Shown: piece by piece, positions 19,352 to 27,558 of the stretch
Layout: each line of letters begins with the position of its first letter
How positions within the stretch are numbered: the stretch's first letter is position 1
NCBI RefSeq assembly: GCF_001083805.1
Contig: NZ_JXSK01000005.1
Span: 248,001-312,000, forward strand
Origin: Photorhabdus luminescens subsp. luminescens
Lineage (GTDB): Bacteria > Pseudomonadota > Gammaproteobacteria > Enterobacterales > Enterobacteriaceae
DNA: 64,000 nucleotides
Reading direction: 5' to 3'
Made by a program: the position numbers and the translations under genes
The notes under the pieces: model-generated
What the model was told of the DNA's origin: nothing
Database searches by the model: none
What the model saw: the letters and a program-made list of their open reading frames with translations, nothing else

Positions 19352-20449
19352 TTATAGTTTGTCTGAATTGTTCTTAATGCAAAGGGACTGACCGAATAGG
19401 CGTTTAGCTAACTGCTGACTGAATTCACGTGCAGCCCAAGGAATATATTTGGCTCCCCTTCCGGAGAAACCACTGAAGATCGCAATAGAGCGATCCGGCG
19501 GACACTGCATTTCTGGCAGATAGTTAGTTGTGTAGCCATCATATCCATTTCGTCCGTCTACGACGGTACTCTGACAGATAAGAAGCTGATTTGCCATTTG
19601 GTGATGACGAGCGTTCGCTTGTTCTGGCTGCCAGTGAAGTTGGTCGGGATTCGAAGCATTGTATTGCGTAGCTCCACCCACAAAGAAAAAAGAGGAAGAC
19701 TCAGGCCGAAAATAGCCTCCTGAACATTCATCAATAATGCACTGTTCAGGTACATCAGATTTCATACTTTGTAGACAACTGAGAGGGATGGTTCGACTGA
19801 AGATTTGACTTTCAGGATATAGTTGTGGCGTGTAAGCCCCAGCCGCAATTACTGCCAGCCTGGTTGGGAGCTTTGTATCTATTCCGGTGATCACCTCAAC
19901 TCCGCCCGAAATTTCTCGCACCGCTTTAACTGGTGAGCCTTCGAGAATTTCTACACCATGAAAACGAGCTTCATCAATGAAAATCCGAGCAGCTTGACGA
20001 GGATTCACATACCCGCCAAGCGGTTCCCACAACGCAATGCGCTTGCCGGAAAAGCAGTGACGTTGCAGCGTTGGAAAGCAATGGGTAGATTCGACTTCAC
20101 TTAACATATGAATGGGGTACGCATCGGAAGAGAACTCAGTAATACGCTGACGAGCTAGGGCCTGATGTTCTGCTTTGAGCAAGTAAACCAAGCCACAGCG
20201 GGTAAAAACATCGGGATGCGTTGCTGCGATCTCACTCCATACCTTAATGCCTTGGATATTCTTTGTCATCAGAGCATACAGTGGATCATAGACGCGTATT
20301 ATCCCTCGTGAATGCACCGTTGCTCCTCCGGCACCGGGTGCTGTAGCTTCTAGTAGCAAGATTTTCAGTGGTAATTTGCTGCACCAAAATGCTAATGCAC
20401 TACCAGCCAACCCTCCCCCGACGATAATGAGGTCCCATTGCGAAGCCAT
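19352..20449 (-). CDS. FAD-dependent oxidase, glycine-oxidase/DAO family (Spb36-like)
   Basis: A 365-residue flavoenzyme with an N-terminal Rossmann motif (IIVGGGLAGSALAFWCS, residues 8-24) and a DAO-type C-terminus (FSGFSGRGAKYIPWAAREF), last gene of the operon. In known hydrazine pathways (Spb36 of s56-p1, with relatives in formycin and pyrazofurin clusters) a glycine-oxidase-like FAD enzyme cleaves the N-N-linked diamino-acid conjugate. That releases a hydrazino acid and an amino-acid semialdehyde. The companion hydroxylase, cupin and MetRS-like genes in this operon make that role likely here; it is inferred, not shown. It starts 3 bp after the cupin stop. Confidence 0.8.
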   Translation of the reverse strand: MASQWDLIIVGGGLAGSALAFWCSKLPLKILLLEATAPGAGGATVHSRGIIRVYDPLYALMTKNIQGIKVWSEIAATHPDVFTRCGLVYLLKAEHQALARQRITEFSSDAYPIHMLSEVESTHCFPTLQRHCFSGKRIALWEPLGGYVNPRQAARIFIDEARFHGVEILEGSPVKAVREISGGVEVITGIDTKLPTRLAVIAAGAYTPQLYPESQIFSRTIPLSCLQSMKSDVPEQCIIDECSGGYFRPESSSFFFVGGATQYNASNPDQLHWQPEQANARHHQMANQLLICQSTVVDGRNGYDGYTTNYLPEMQCPPDRSIAIFSGFSGRGAKYIPWAAREFSQQLAKRLFGQSLCIKNNSDKL

Positions 20450-20452
20450 GTC

Positions 20453-20824
20453 TTACCCTCTGTTTTGGATGTTGTTGCCCCCAATAGGGCCAAAGAAAAT
20501 CACCCATGTTCTAAAATCGCTACTGAACGATTCAAAGCGATGATCAACATAAGCGGGAACAAATAGAAAATCTCCAGCAGAGAAATTGACATAAGCTTCT
20601 CCCCGACGGAAAACACCATGACCAGAACTGACGATATAAATTTCGTCCCTGTCATGTGGTGTTTGAGTATCGACTTCGACAGGAGAAAATAGTTCAACGG
20701 AGAGTTGTCCCCTTTCAAACAACACGGCAAAAGGCTGTGGTAGGCTAGGAAGGTAGGTTGCTGTTTCAGACTCATTGATATGTAAAATATCGTCAGGAAT
20801 ATTTGTATCGGATACTACACTCAT
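20453..20824 (-). CDS. Single-domain cupin, second cupin of the operon
   Basis: A 123-residue cupin_2 protein with metal-binding motif 1 (HDRDEIYIVSSGHGVF, about residues 57-72) and motif 2 (GDFLFVPAYVDHRF). Its ATG overlaps the TAA of the preceding (frameshifted) gene as TAATG, and the FAD oxidase begins 3 bp after its stop, so all three are translationally linked. It differs from the cupin at 24012-24410, which sits beside the MetRS-like gene. It might act on the released hydrazine or support the oxidase; the role is unknown. Confidence 0.8.
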   Translation of the reverse strand: MSVVSDTNIPDDILHINESETATYLPSLPQPFAVLFERGQLSVELFSPVEVDTQTPHDRDEIYIVSSGHGVFRRGEAYVNFSAGDFLFVPAYVDHRFESFSSDFRTWVIFFGPIGGNNIQNRG

Positions 20825-21860
20825 TATGCATTACTCCCGGTATTCAAAATAGGCAGATCATTCTTTGAAATTAGTCCCCATTTTAGTCCCTGTAACTCCC
20901 CTTGTGGTGAAAGGGTCAGTTCACCATAAGGGGTCTGCCAGCATTGCTGACGTAGATGCATTATTAATGCTTTTCCTTGCAGATGTGGATTGTGCCGCCA
21001 ACTGTCGCATAGAACCCGAATAGCCAGATAACTAGTAAAGAAATAAGCTCCCGGTTGTTTTTCGATAGTGAGAAAGCTCTGCTAATTAACTGATATTGAG
21101 TATGCTCTAGCATATTGCTACCATAATTAATAAGAAAAGGCACAGTAATATTTGGATGTGTCAATTGTCGTATTGCTGGGCCATATGCATCATCCGATAA
21201 AATGATTTTTGCCACAGGAGAAAAGGCATATCGCTGCATTAACCCGAAGGAAAACTCTTGACTGCCCAACAGATAGACGACATCACTTTGTAAAGCCAAC
21301 TGTATAATCTTTTCATCACCGATAGCAGGCGAAATAGACAGATAAACGTTAGCCGTGATATTCATAGACGCCAGCGCAGCACTCAACTGATCAGCAAGAC
21401 GTTCTCCATAATTATGCTGTTGTGCCAAGATCAAAACCTGATCATCAGTGGAACAGCACGCGATAAGACACAGTAACTGTTCATCATCACGTCCAAAAAA
21501 ACGCAGCGTACTTCGCTTCTGGCGACATAAGTCAGGGTGGGAACTTCCTGGTGTGATAAAGGGAAGTTCGTTGGCTTCATAGAGGGGGCTGGCCGCTAAT
21601 GCGGTAATGCTACTGAAATGTCCCACGATCGCATGACTGCCCGCTGAAATCACTTCTCGGGCCGCCTTCTTTGCTTGTCTGGCTTCCCGCCCATCGTCGA
21701 AGTAACGCAGCTTGACAGATATCCCTGCGTCGTTGACTGCTAGCAGTGCCGCCACCAATAAATCTTGCTGATTGGGACCATTACTTTCACTGAGTGAAAG
21801 CTGGTGGCAATCATTGCCACCATGAAGGCAGTCGGCTTGGTTAATCCATTTTGGTAGCAT
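20824..21860 (-). pseudogene. LivJ/AmiC-like type I periplasmic-binding-fold protein, frameshifted
   Basis: The first 260 or so residues match the Leu/Ile/Val-binding fold (AALLAVNDAGI, then AIVGHFSSITALAASPLYEANELPFITPGSSHP), but no signal peptide is present. This suggests a cytoplasmic AmiC-like ligand sensor rather than a transporter subunit. The frame then runs out at 20964. A second frame from about 21078 to TAA at 20824-20826 supplies exactly the expected C-terminus (GAYFFTSYLAIRVL, then TPYGELTLSPQGELQGLKWGLI). One indel near 21050-21080 therefore breaks the gene. The restored stop overlaps the cupin start (TAATG), showing the original end. It may be a mutation, a sequencing error or, less likely, programmed frameshifting. 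Confidence 0.8.
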
Positions 21861-22413
21861 CTCTGTTTTCCTGGTTCACTCCACCATGCAATATATAAGG
21901 CTCACCTTGAGCATCAAACAACTGTTTGAAGGTAAATGCATAGGGTGTAGTGCCATAATCGTGTAAATACTCAAGTCGATGACATGCCTCACGCCAGCAT
22001 GGTTGGTGATTATCAGGCACCCACCAGACGACGTAGATAGGCCAGTTTTGTTTGCCAAACCAGTTTTTGCGAAGCTGTAATGCCTTTTTATGTAATGGTC
22101 CGTAATAGGCGAATTGATAAATACTTTCTAGATCGCGCCAAAGAGAAAGGGTCTGCGCCTGTTTAGTATGACCATTGCTTATCCCATCAAGGTAAAAGCG
22201 TGGCACTGCAAAAGGACCCCATCGTCCCCAGTCTTTCTGGTAATTTGTCATCCAGACAATATCTTCCACTGGTTTGGCCCGGTCAATAAATCCTTCCGAC
22301 TTTTCTGCTTCAAGGAAAACGTCGGGGGTGCGATCATCAAACTCCTGAACCTGTATATCGCCATATGGAGCACGAAGTATGGAAAAGGTCATCAGGCAAG
22401 CTTTGGAAGTCAT
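21841..22413 (-). CDS. DUF3291-family protein
   Basis: A 190-residue protein with DUF3291 features: an Asn/Trp-rich N-terminal strand (WMTNYQKDWGRWGPFAVPRFY), SLWRDLESIYQFAYYGPLHKKAL in the middle, and the typical VVWWVPDNHQPCWREACHRLEYLHDYGTTP, of which WWVP and the H-RLE-L segment are hallmarks. These alpha/beta-barrel-like proteins resemble monooxygenase-fold dimers. Function is unknown in general; in this operon it could bind or modify an intermediate. Its 3' end overlaps the start of the LivJ-like gene by 20 bp. ATG 22413 follows AAAGGGG; ATG 22392 is an alternative. Confidence 0.75.
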   Translation of the reverse strand: MTSKACLMTFSILRAPYGDIQVQEFDDRTPDVFLEAEKSEGFIDRAKPVEDIVWMTNYQKDWGRWGPFAVPRFYLDGISNGHTKQAQTLSLWRDLESIYQFAYYGPLHKKALQLRKNWFGKQNWPIYVVWWVPDNHQPCWREACHRLEYLHDYGTTPYAFTFKQLFDAQGEPYILHGGVNQENRDATKMD

Positions 22414-22419
22414 ACACTT

Positions 22420-23985
22420 TTAACCCCTTTTGTCTAGGTGGATCACTGGTGTGGGTAGAAAAAATGACGAAGGTAAATCACACAGGTGAAGAATATCTGT
22501 GGTATTCAGCGTCATCTTGTCTATCCCCGTTAACAGATGGAACAATTTTTCACTACTCTGCGGCATTAAAGGCCAGGCAGCCTGTGAGAAACATTGCAGT
22601 AACCAGCTAACTCCCCGTAGTGTTTCTACATCATGATATTGGGATAATGTCATCTCAATAAATTTCATCAGATGTAGTAAGTCTTCCGCTGCTTGTCGCA
22701 AATGAAAGCGTTCTAAGGTGTAGCTAGCTAGAATCCGTTGACGGGCAGATTCGCCAATTTGGCGCCATGTTTCTGACAGCGTCGGCAGTGGAGTGACATT
22801 GGTCACCATTTTTTGATTCCATACCGTAGTAATGTTTCTCCAACTCTTTTCCAGTGAGTTGTCAAGCACTTTTATCATATCTGCTTCATTAAAGTTGGCT
22901 TTTTCAAAACCAGGAGCATTAAACGCCGCATAAAAGCGAATGGCATCCACGCTGTAACGTTGCGCCAGGTCAGATGCCCACACGATATGATTGTTACTGG
23001 TAGAGAACTTGGCATGATCAAAGTTATAGAACTCATTAATCATCGTTGCCCAAGGTAGCCAACGTCCGCTATCAATTTGCGATAGCATGGCGACATGCAC
23101 CACAGCGTAAAAATAGGAGTTATCAAAGCCGAAGAAATTAATGGGTACTGGAAAATCATTTAGTTGTGGATCTTGCTCAATAGCTCGTTGATAACTGAAC
23201 AACAACTCCGCCATAATTTCCGGCCAGGCATTGATCACCTGACCAGAGAAATCAGTATGTGCTATGGAAATCCCCCAATTTCCCGGCATGGTGATCGGAA
23301 AATCTGGCAGAGTCATAGACAGGGCATCTTCTGCAAGCCACTGGTAGCGTTGACGGAATCGTTTGTTTTGCTGATAGAATTGTGTAATTGGCTGGCGGAA
23401 ACGTTCCAATTCGAGTACTAATACCTCTTCGTGGCGAATTGTCATCTCTGTTGACCCGTTATTCGTCACATGGGGCTTAATAATGGTTTCAGCATTCGTC
23501 AAGTTGCCACAGGCTTCACAGATGCCACATTTACAGGTGGCTAAACAGACCGGACAGTAACCTGAAATACCCGCTTCATCATGCCAGATTTGTTCTTTTT
23601 CACTGTAAAAGAACGGAAAACGTTTTTTAACTAAAACACCACGTTGATAAAGTTGATGGAAAAGATTCCGCACCCAAGTTACTGCTTCCTCTTCCGGTGA
23701 AAAATAATCGGCTACATCAATATGATAGAGCTTAAGGGTTTTAATAATATCATCAGTCCAGTAACGGTGCAGTGTTTCCGGATCGCATTGCTGACGTTCG
23801 GCTGTCACGCGCACATAAGACTGATTAATATCACTGTAACAGGTTACAAAGCTGTGTTGGCCTTGCAAACGTGTTGCTCGGGCAAATACATCACCTGCCA
23901 GAAACGGTCCACTCATGTGCCCAACATGTAGCCCGCCGTTAGGTGTTGGAGGTGGTAATGTGATAATAAAACCGGTTGGTGTCAT
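22420..23985 (-). CDS. MetRS-like hydrazine-synthetase component (Spb40 C-terminal half)
   Basis: A 521-residue class I aminoacyl-tRNA-synthetase fold related to MetRS. The HIGH motif is HVGH (residues 20-23), a zinc knuckle with six Cys lies at residues 144-159, and the KMSKS loop is degenerate (KFSTS, about 325-329). An anticodon-binding-like helical C-terminus follows, shorter than a housekeeping MetRS. In Spb40 of the s56-p1 pathway (and PyrN, ForK, Tri28 relatives) such a domain is fused to a cupin and forms the N-N bond between an N-hydroxylated diamino acid and a second amino acid. Here the cupin is a separate gene 26 bp upstream. A housekeeping MetRS role is unlikely given length, motifs and operon. 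Confidence 0.85.
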   Translation of the reverse strand: MTPTGFIITLPPPTPNGGLHVGHMSGPFLAGDVFARATRLQGQHSFVTCYSDINQSYVRVTAERQQCDPETLHRYWTDDIIKTLKLYHIDVADYFSPEEEAVTWVRNLFHQLYQRGVLVKKRFPFFYSEKEQIWHDEAGISGYCPVCLATCKCGICEACGNLTNAETIIKPHVTNNGSTEMTIRHEEVLVLELERFRQPITQFYQQNKRFRQRYQWLAEDALSMTLPDFPITMPGNWGISIAHTDFSGQVINAWPEIMAELLFSYQRAIEQDPQLNDFPVPINFFGFDNSYFYAVVHVAMLSQIDSGRWLPWATMINEFYNFDHAKFSTSNNHIVWASDLAQRYSVDAIRFYAAFNAPGFEKANFNEADMIKVLDNSLEKSWRNITTVWNQKMVTNVTPLPTLSETWRQIGESARQRILASYTLERFHLRQAAEDLLHLMKFIEMTLSQYHDVETLRGVSWLLQCFSQAAWPLMPQSSEKLFHLLTGIDKMTLNTTDILHLCDLPSSFFLPTPVIHLDKRG

Positions 23986-24011
23986 TTTGGCTGCCTTAAT
24001 TTGATCATCAT

Positions 24012-24410
24012 TTAAAAAACGGAATCAGAACTACCACCCATATCCCAGTAAATATCTAACATTAAAAATGGGATGTTTTCTGAATGGTTACGTAACTGAT
24101 GTTCTGAAAAACGTGGCAAATAGACCACATCACCATAGGATATGGTGGTTGTTTCTCCATTGATGAATAACTCTGCTTCACCGCTGATAACAATAAATGT
24201 CTCTTCTTCATCATGTGAATGCCGATCAACATCTTTACCGGGTTCAACCATCACCCAGATACAGCCAAATTCAGTAAGTGGTCTTTGTGTGTTGACTCTT
24301 CCTTTCCAGGGAAATAACCGTCGGAGTTTACAGTTATATTCATCGGTATACAGGATATCTGCTTTACGGCGAATCAAGGTTTCAATTTTGCGGTTGGTTA
24401 CCTCTGACAT
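24012..24410 (-). CDS. Cupin partner of the MetRS-like protein (Spb40 N-terminal half)
   Basis: A 132-residue single cupin with metal ligands in HSHDEEETFIVISGEAEL and the second motif YLPRFSEHQLRN. ATG 24410 follows GGGTGA; a GTG at 24419 is an in-frame alternative. It lies directly before the MetRS-like gene, in the order of the fused cupin-MetRS hydrazine synthetases, and the summed length (about 650 residues) is close to those fusions. The likely role is rearranging the N-hydroxy ester intermediate to the hydrazine inside a two-protein complex. That is inferred from the fused homologues. Confidence 0.83.
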   Translation of the reverse strand: MSEVTNRKIETLIRRKADILYTDEYNCKLRRLFPWKGRVNTQRPLTEFGCIWVMVEPGKDVDRHSHDEEETFIVISGEAELFINGETTTISYGDVVYLPRFSEHQLRNHSENIPFLMLDIYWDMGGSSDSVF

Positions 24411-24433
24411 ATCATTCACCCATTCTATGGTTT

Positions 24434-25726
24434 CTATACCTGGTTTGTCAGAAAATGCTCGATTTTCTCTGCTATTAACCAGGAGCGAATTGAAAGCAAA
24501 CTGAATGAACCTGCGTCACCAAAACCATGAGTTGATTCACATAAGCCATTGAGAAAAAAAGGTGATAACGGTTTATCATTGCTTTCTAAACAATAATCCC
24601 GCGCCACATGCAGAGATCCATCTTCTCGGCGCTTAAAATGGTCAGCTATATTGGAAAGTAATGGATGATTACGTTCCTGGTTTTCCTCACAGCCCATATT
24701 TCTGAATCCGGTGGCAAGAATTACGCCATCAACCTGTAATTTCCTGACTCTGCCAGAAATTTTATTTTTATAACGAATTTCTATGCCCGATTTATTCTCT
24801 GTAACTTGGGAAATATCGGTCATATTATGCAGCGTAATACGTTCTCGTCCGTCCAGTTTTTGCTCATAAAGTTTCACATAGAGCATTTTAATTACATCGT
24901 GATCCGCAGAGCTGTAATTACTACGCCACAATTCACGAGTAAGCGCTTTTTGCTGTTCAATATCGAGCTGATAAAACTCATCAATAAACTCTGGAAAATA
25001 GATATGTTCAGTAAAAGGACTGACATCTTTGAACTGATAAGAATAGCCTCGGAAAATATTATGTATCCGTAGATGTGGATAACGAGAGGAAAGATCCAAT
25101 ACCAATTCTATGGCACTCTGGCTGTTGCCAATCACTGCAACAGATGTTAAATGACTTTTTGCTTGCCATTGCGACAGTGCTGAGCTTGCACGGGTAAAAT
25201 GGACTATCTGTGATGAATGACACTGCTCGAATTGTGGTGGAATATAGGGTGTCCTTCCTGGCCCAAAAGAAACCACTTTCGCATGCAAAACTCTTCCAAG
25301 ACTGGTTTCGATCCGGTATTGTTCGGAAAAAGTGTTATCTAGCGTAATGGTGATCGCTGTTTCACCATAACTCACCCAGCGATCGAAATGACGCGCCACC
25401 CAACGTACATAGCGGGCATAATCTTTTCTTAAAGGAAACTCTAACCCAAGATTGAGATATTCAAACAAACGGTTTTCGCTTTTCAGATAGCTAAGAAAAC
25501 CGTAGGGACTGATGGGGTTACGAGGAGTGACAAAGTCACGCAATGGGTTATGCTGTATATCCGAACCAGCCAGTAGCATTTCAGGTTGCCAGTCTGGAGC
25601 GGTGTTACTTTCCAGAAATAACACTGAATCTGTGATTTGCTTTTCTTCTAATGACACAGCAAGGGAAATATTACCCGGTCCAAACCCTATACCGATCACA
25701 TCGAATTCTTCAATAATATCATTCAC
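24434..25726 (-). CDS. Lysine/ornithine/diaminobutyrate N-monooxygenase
   Basis: A 430-residue flavin-dependent N-hydroxylating monooxygenase (IucD/SidA/PvdA family). The FAD motif is GIGFGPGN at residues 12-19, the NADPH motif VIGNSQSAIE is near 195-205, and ATGFRNMG is near 360. It hydroxylates the terminal amine of a diamino acid. In hydrazine pathways the homologue (Spb38, PyrM, ForJ) makes N6-hydroxylysine. The neighbouring aminotransferase of the diaminobutyrate type leaves diaminobutyrate or ornithine open as substrate. It begins 30 bp after the aminotransferase stop and ends about 23 bp before the cupin start. Confidence 0.9.
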   Translation of the reverse strand: MNDIIEEFDVIGIGFGPGNISLAVSLEEKQITDSVLFLESNTAPDWQPEMLLAGSDIQHNPLRDFVTPRNPISPYGFLSYLKSENRLFEYLNLGLEFPLRKDYARYVRWVARHFDRWVSYGETAITITLDNTFSEQYRIETSLGRVLHAKVVSFGPGRTPYIPPQFEQCHSSQIVHFTRASSALSQWQAKSHLTSVAVIGNSQSAIELVLDLSSRYPHLRIHNIFRGYSYQFKDVSPFTEHIYFPEFIDEFYQLDIEQQKALTRELWRSNYSSADHDVIKMLYVKLYEQKLDGRERITLHNMTDISQVTENKSGIEIRYKNKISGRVRKLQVDGVILATGFRNMGCEENQERNHPLLSNIADHFKRREDGSLHVARDYCLESNDKPLSPFFLNGLCESTHGFGDAGSFSLLSIRSWLIAEKIEHFLTNQV

Positions 25727-25756
25727 GGGCTCACCTTTTTTGATGGGTATCGTTGT

Positions 25757-27028
25757 TTAAGCATGCCTTAATGATTGAATAATATTTCGAGTCGCCGCGA
25801 TGATTCTCTCTGCTCCTTCCTGTAACTTTTCATTTTCAATGGTTAAAGGAGGCATACACTTAACGACTTCGTCTTGTGGTCCACAGGTTTCAATTAGGAG
25901 TTTTCTTTCGAAAAGAGAACGACTAATTTTTTTAGCCAGAACCGAAGCAGTAAATTTAATTCCTACCATCAATCCCTTGCCTACAATAGAGAATGGAGTG
26001 CCCAGATCTTGTAGTTCGGACTGAAAAATAGTTTTCAGAAACTGCTCTTTTTTCTTTATCTGCTGTGAAAAGCTCGTGTCTCCCCAGTATTTCTTCAGAG
26101 TTACTGTTGAGGTGATCATGGCAAGATTATTGCCACGGAAGGTACCATTGTGTTCACCAGGGTACCATTTATCGAGATCTGGAGAGATAAGGTTGATTGA
26201 CATGGGTAGCCCAGAACCGCTGATCGATTTTGAAATGCAGACGATATCTGGCGTAATGCCAGCTTCTTCAAAGCTGAAAAAGTTTCCTGTCCGGCCACAG
26301 CCAGCCTGGATATCATCAATAATAAGCAGAGATCCAATTTCTTGGGCTAATGTGGCGAGACCTCGTAGCCAAGCTACAGAGGCACAGTTGAGTCCTCCTT
26401 CACCCTGAACACATTCCAAGATGAATGCAGCGGGCAGATCAATACCACTGCCAGGCTTACATAACATATCTCTAATGAAACTTAATTGTTGTCCAACATC
26501 CGTGATGGAAAATTGATCGTAAGGCAGTCGTAATATCCCTGGTATTTGTAGGCCAATAGACCGTTGCTTGGCAGGGTTTGCTGTAATGGAAAGTGAACCC
26601 AGTGACATGCCGTGGTAACCGCCAGAAAAACAGGCGATAGTGTGTCGTCCAGTAACCTTACGTGCCAGTTTCAGTGCGGCTTCAATGGCATTAGTTCCAG
26701 TCGGTCCGGTGAATTGAACTTTGTATTGCAAATGTCGCGGCGTCAGAATATATTCGTGTAAAGTGGTAAGGAAGGTCTCCTTGGCTTCGGTATGCATATC
26801 TAGCCCCTGAAGAATACCATTTTCATTTAAGTAACATATTGCCGCTTCAATCATGGAGGGATCGTTATGCCCATAATTGACAGAACCCGCCCCGGCAAGA
26901 AAGTCTAAATATTCATTACCTTGTTTATCAAATAATAAGGCATTTTTACCTCGTGAAAAAATAGAGGGAAAATTCCGACAATAACTTCTGACCTCAGATT
27001 CTATGTTTTCAAAAACGGAAAAGTTCAT
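25757..27028 (-). CDS. Class III aminotransferase, diaminobutyrate-2-oxoglutarate type
   Basis: A 423-residue PLP enzyme of the EctB/DABA-aminotransferase group: GPTGTNAIEAALKLARK near residue 105, GGYHGMSLGS, the DDIQAGCGRTGNFF motif (Asp for the PLP nitrogen) and the Schiff-base lysine in CISKSISG near residue 266. The start is ATG 27028, five to seven bases after AGAGG. It could make 2,4-diaminobutyrate from aspartate semialdehyde and glutamate. In this operon it could also re-aminate the semialdehyde released by the FAD oxidase and so regenerate the diamino acid carrier; that is a hypothesis. Confidence 0.87.
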   Translation of the reverse strand: MNFSVFENIESEVRSYCRNFPSIFSRGKNALLFDKQGNEYLDFLAGAGSVNYGHNDPSMIEAAICYLNENGILQGLDMHTEAKETFLTTLHEYILTPRHLQYKVQFTGPTGTNAIEAALKLARKVTGRHTIACFSGGYHGMSLGSLSITANPAKQRSIGLQIPGILRLPYDQFSITDVGQQLSFIRDMLCKPGSGIDLPAAFILECVQGEGGLNCASVAWLRGLATLAQEIGSLLIIDDIQAGCGRTGNFFSFEEAGITPDIVCISKSISGSGLPMSINLISPDLDKWYPGEHNGTFRGNNLAMITSTVTLKKYWGDTSFSQQIKKKEQFLKTIFQSELQDLGTPFSIVGKGLMVGIKFTASVLAKKISRSLFERKLLIETCGPQDEVVKCMPPLTIENEKLQEGAERIIAATRNIIQSLRHA

Positions 27029-27072
27029 AAGCAACCTCTGTTATATAAATATTTCTTGGTAAAGGTAGAATA

Positions 27073-27555
27073 CTAACAACATTCAATTTGATAATGATAC
27101 CAACTGGTTCTATCAGCCAAGAAGCTGTCATATAACCGCTGAGCGGTTGTGTTATTTTCCTGAGTTGTCCAGTTCAGGGAAAAATATTTCCCTTGCTGTT
27201 TTGCCCATTGTAATGCGTGTAAAATAAGGTTCTTTCCCACTCCTCTGCCACGATAATCTGGAATAACATATAAATCATTTAATAATGCATTTTCAACTGC
27301 ATTAACACTGGAGAAAGTATAATAAATTGTTGAAAAGCCTATAGCATCATCTTTTTCATTTAGACAAAGATATTGTCGGCCTTTTTCTTTATTGTGGATA
27401 AATTGAGAAAAGAATAGACTGTTCTTTTTCTCATCAGGTTCACTGACATCATAAAATCTTTGATAATCCGCTACCAGTTTCAATAGATTGGAAAAATTTT
27501 TCTCATCCACAGGTACTATTTTCCACGGTGTTTTAACGCCAGATATTTGTGTCAT
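27073..27555 (-). CDS. GNAT-family N-acetyltransferase
   Basis: A 160-residue GNAT with the acetyl-CoA motif A YVIPDYRGRGVGKNLILHAL near residues 97-116 and the usual motif B region NWTTQENNTTAQRLYDSF. It resembles small amine acetyltransferases. In this operon it may acylate an amine or hydrazine of an intermediate, or provide self-protection. It starts 3 bp after the exporter stop, which indicates tight coupling. Confidence 0.82.
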   Translation of the reverse strand: MTQISGVKTPWKIVPVDEKNFSNLLKLVADYQRFYDVSEPDEKKNSLFFSQFIHNKEKGRQYLCLNEKDDAIGFSTIYYTFSSVNAVENALLNDLYVIPDYRGRGVGKNLILHALQWAKQQGKYFSLNWTTQENNTTAQRLYDSFLADRTSWYHYQIECC

Positions 27556-27558
27556 AGA

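Noticed and set aside
21841-21860. The overlap of the DUF3291 and LivJ-like genes as a possible fusion
   Set aside because: Different frames with a proper stop and start; a short overlap typical of coupled genes.
24434-27555. Hydroxamate siderophore (aerobactin-like) cluster based on N-hydroxylase plus GNAT
   Set aside because: No IucA/IucC-type synthetase, no NRPS and no TonB receptor are present, while the cupin and MetRS-like genes point to N-N chemistry.
25757-27555. Ectoine pathway (EctB-like aminotransferase plus EctA-like acetyltransferase)
   Set aside because: Ectoine synthase EctC is not identifiable; the two cupins sit with hydrazine-type genes and the GNAT does not look specifically like EctA.
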